NCBI GenBank assembly: GCA_013397455.1
Contig: VYZB01000057.1
Coordinates: 1,761,354 to 1,825,353 of the forward strand
DNA: 64,000 nt
Source of the DNA: Crotophaga sulcirostris
Lineage: Eukaryota > Chordata > Aves > Cuculiformes > Crotophagidae
Direction of reading: 5' to 3'
The notes beneath the pieces were generated by a model. The model did no database searches and was not told where the DNA came from. It worked only from the letters and a program-made list of their open reading frames with translations. The translations under genes and the position numbers were made by a program. Below, piece by piece: positions 60,791-64,000 of this stretch. Position 1 is the first letter of the stretch, and each line of letters starts with the position of its first letter.

Positions 60791-63429
60791 ATCCCTAGGG
60801 CAGTACAGCACTTGCTTCTCCTACTCTTAGTCTTAGAGTGAACTAAAAAGTAAAGAAATAAGGAAAACAAATGTAAGGGAATACAGAAGTGGAAACAAGA
60901 AGAAAGGTAATCACAAGGGGACATCAAGATGAGCACATCTAACAGCACTTCTGTGAGCATTCAGATCATACCCAAGAACCTGTGGAGGCTGCCCAGTAGT
61001 TATCTACCCAGAGATGGGTCAGGATCAGAAAACGGAAATTGGCCCACAGGCACTCGTATTCATCTCCAAGTTGCCTTCACTAAGAGCTGCTGATGACAGG
61101 TTCATCCAAAGCAAGAATATAACTGAAAAGAAAATCCTGTTATCTGGTGAGGCCTTGGAAGGGGAGGATATGCAATTTACAGGATACTGGACAGATGACC
61201 CCTTGGTCTGATCGCACATGACAGGTCGTCTGGTCTCATGAATATGCTTTCCTCATTCAGAATTACATAACTAGTTTTCATGTCAATTTCCTCCATTATC
61301 CCCCACTAGGCCTATAATGTTTTATGTATTTGCAGCACAGAATGGTTCCAGATGCAACCATGTCACTCCCATCATATGACCCTGCACAGCTCTAGTTCAC
61401 ATCTCATGGACAAGGGTGTTGAGGGAGTACATTACATTATGTACAATCCCTATGTTAGCATTAAGCCATTGCTTACAGATTTCTAGGAAAAAAATATCCA
61501 CAAATACCATAATACCATTATTTATCTTCCCCACTGTGATCCTGAATGCTGCCGAAAGGAACACCACGTGCAGCTGTGCAAGTATAAAAGTCCACAGGAA
61601 ACCAGGTGAGCCCTAAAGCTGCACTATTCTAATGTGTATATGGAATGAGCAGCAACTGAAATCACTAATGGTGACATTGTTTGCAGGTGGGTTATCAAGC
61701 CACTCCCAAAGTTTAACAAGATGATTTTTACATAGGCTATGCCTAGCAAAAAAGCACAAATTCAGAAGCAGATAAATGCTAATAGAAGCATAACAGCGCA
61801 TTACTGCTTTATAAATCAAATGTTACATAGGAAAATGAAAGAATACGAAAAATATAATTCAAGAAGAGAAAGGTGACCGTGCTTCAGATTTATATGACAC
61901 AGTTACACATAATATCAGTGCTCTTTCTTCCTCCCTGTGCTTTCAGTATAGAACTAATCTTTTCATCTGCTTGATATATTTATATCATTCTGCAGAAAAT
62001 TTCAGAAAAAAAGTTACAAAAAAGTAAAAACATTAGAAAAATTACAAAATCACACATGCATATGTTTGTAGTCTTGTCTCTACATTTCACATTGAAATAC
62101 ACAGTGGTTAGTTGCTTACTCAAACACAAACTGTGCTAACGTCTTCTAATCTATATTTAACCTGCTGTGAAGAATAAGACTAGACAAAAGATTTTTTTCA
62201 CCCATGTTAGGAAAATATCCTGGAAAACATTCCTACCAGAAAATCTTTATTGTACCCATGCTTTCAAGAGTAATAGAGAACTGTATCATGGTTCTGTTTT
62301 ACGAGAAAAGAATGAAAACAAGATATCAAATAGTGCTTGCCAAGGGAGTATCATCCATCTTGTTATGCATGTAGGGAGAATCTGGTGGGAAAAAGTAGTG
62401 AGTATATAATTAAAAACTATATCATGGCTTAAGAAATTGTAATAAAGGTTGCACAGGCACCATTCTTCTCTGACTTTTGAGGACATCACCACACAGTCTG
62501 AATAATATCTTTCGCCATAGGTTTTCGTGAGGGTCTGGAAGCAACAAAGATTAAAGGAAGGTAATAATGAACTAATTACTAATCAGTTTTCTAAAACTGC
62601 ATAGACACAAAACGAAAGCACTCTGGGAGGCCTAAATAGGAGTAACCAAAGGAAAAAAATCAGCTTCTCTAAATAAGGTCCATTACATTTCCTAATAACA
62701 AAGACTAAGTGCAAACAAGTCTCCCAAAAGCCAGTAAGAAAAAGCTGAATTTCTCAAGTTATTTAAGAAAGCTGAACAAGGCTGCAGTCTCCCAACCTGC
62801 GCAGCAGAGACACAAAGCACAAGCAGAGTCCAAAAGATTCATAACCAACTCCCATGTCTGCCATTTGTTTTATTAGTGTCAATGTAGTTCATTTACCTAG
62901 CAACAGCAGTCTACAAAGTGCTGCATAAACATTAATTTTTGAGGTATCACCTCCCCTTCTCCCTTGTCTCCAAGGAGGTAAAAAGTAAAATCCTTCTTAA
63001 CAAATGGAGAAAAGAACAAATAGGAAAAAAGCGAATAAAACGAACAAAAGCCAAGGCCACAGAAGAAATGTGCAACAAAACTGGGATGAATTCCCAGTTG
63101 TATACCACTACTATTTAGAGGCAGTTAAGGAGTGCTTTGCTCAGCAGCACATCCTTCCAGGCTGTAAATCCACAGATATGGAGGTAGCATGGGCTGCTAA
63201 CACATTTTAATATCTACCAAAAGAAGGCCCAGCTTGTGAAAGAAAACAAGTCCTAGCTTTGCTTGGACATACTAGAGCTTAATCGATGATCCTTTAAAAT
63301 GTATGTGAAATACACCATCAAACGGTGGCAGTGGATCAGAAATGATACATGGAGTGTCTAACAGCAGCTCCCCTACAAGCCGAAGGTTTGACACGACAGT
63401 GATTGCCAGCCAATTTCTTGCACCACTTT
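60791..63429. other. Single-copy DNA leading to the CpG island
   Basis: The sequence is AT-rich to about 63.4 kb, then composition changes sharply. No exon is recognised. Confidence 0.5.
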
Positions 63430-64000
63430 CTCAGTAATCCCCGCCCCAGGAGCCTGGTACCCCCTTCTTGGGGGAAAACAGAGCTCACCCTCCTACCCTC
63501 GGCCTGACAGCACCGCGTTGGCTTCCTGGGCAGGGGCTGCGGGGGGCCCCCGGGGGGCTGCAAAGGGAGTGGGGAGACGCTGCGGTCACTGCGGTGGCTA
63601 CCGCAACGCCAAAACGCTGCGGTTCGCAGGGGCCGTGGGAACCCACCGCCGGCAGGAACCCTGCCGCTCTGCTGCCCTTTGCGGCTGGTTCAGCTCGGAG
63701 GATAGGAAAAATAGAATTAAATAAATAAGAAAAAAAAAAACCAGACAGATGCCAGGGCGGGTGTGCTGCATGCTGGGCGTGCCCGGCGGGGATGGGCAGC
63801 TGAACCGCGCCAAGATGCAGTTTGGCACCGCAGCTCCAATGTCCCCCGCGCAGCTGAGCCCCGCAGAGCCAAGCCGAACCCACCCGCACCCCCGTTCCGG
63901 GAAGGGATCAGAGCCGGGCGGAGCCCCCCACCCGCTCCGCGCTGCGGCTGGCGCAGAGCCCACGGGGGGAGGGCGGGGAGCGCAGCGGCTCGGCCACCGC
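63430..64000. promoter_or_regulatory. CpG island at window edge, probable promoter
   Basis: GC content and CpG density rise abruptly at about 63430 and stay high to the end, broken by one AT-rich stretch at about 63705-63742 with an A10 run. GC boxes (GGGCGG) occur at 63755-63760, 63916-63921 and 63971-63976. Unlike the GC-rich patch at 34.8-35.1 kb, it has no CR1 sequence. The most likely reading is a housekeeping-type or developmental gene promoter with its first exon here or just beyond 64000. Direction cannot be decided. ORFs across it on both strands are an expected effect of few stop codons in GC-rich DNA, so I call no exon. Confidence 0.7.

Noticed and set aside
63485..63963. Overlapping 121- and 134-codon ORFs in the CpG island
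   Set aside because: GC-rich DNA is poor in stop codons. Several frames on both strands are open and none shows a domain.
1..64000. CRISPR arrays, operons or prokaryotic defence systems
   Set aside because: There are no regularly spaced repeats or dense ORFs. Base composition and CR1 content show vertebrate nuclear DNA.

Overview
The window looks like bird nuclear DNA. The evidence is AT-rich, mostly single-copy sequence scattered with CR1 LINEs of several ages, a few very old MIR-like SINE fossils, one short hAT-type DNA transposon, and no Alu or L1. I find no host protein-coding exon, tRNA, rRNA or CRISPR that I can defend, and nothing prokaryotic. The window is best read as a long intergenic or intronic tract that ends at its right edge in a CpG island, probably the promoter of a gene lying mainly outside.

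Layout. 1-4.67 kb: unique AT-rich DNA. 4.67-6.0 kb: a 5'-truncated CR1 (copy A, + strand) with a decayed reverse transcriptase (RT). 7.2-7.7 kb: an ancient CR1. 10.1-10.2 kb: a MIR-like fossil. 10.26-10.98 kb: a second CR1 (copy B, +). 14.49-15.66 kb: an ancient antisense CR1 split by about 330 bp of foreign sequence. 16.77-17.01 kb: a CR1 tail (copy C). 17-32.5 kb: mostly unique DNA with a 32-bp tandem duplication at 30.3 kb and a weak pseudogene-like ORF at 28.3-28.7 kb. 32.58-35.14 kb: the most informative element, a CR1 (copy D, - strand) that keeps a GC-rich 5' region, the start of ORF1 and most of the RT and C-terminal part of ORF2. It has lost the ORF1 3' part and the endonuclease region, and it contains a 250-N assembly gap. 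36.65-37.63 kb: a weak MIR-like trace, a CR1 tail (copy E) and a roughly 203-bp hAT MITE. 46.6-48.35 kb: two CR1 tails. 50.4 kb: a 20-bp poly-C tract. 52.88-53.37 kb: an ancient antisense CR1. 58.36-58.47 kb: a MIR/L2-like fossil. 60.55-60.79 kb: a possible ancient CR1 tail. 63.43-64.0 kb: the CpG island.

The recognisable coding content is retrotransposon-derived. Copy D shows the CR1 plan: a GC-rich leader, an ORF1 with a CX2C...CX2C zinc-binding pattern, and an ORF2 RT with a YLDF motif A and a FADD catalytic box. Copy A shows how such copies die, with a premature stop, a FADD to FADN change and an indel. Copies A, D and E end in TGTGATACTG-type repeats, while B and the 46.7-kb tail end in ATTCTATG-type sequence. 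At least two young CR1 lineages plus a much older layer are therefore present. I see no new multi-gene system. The best leads are the copy D architecture, the gap-length and reading-frame argument, the nested insert at 14.9-15.2 kb, and the edge CpG island.
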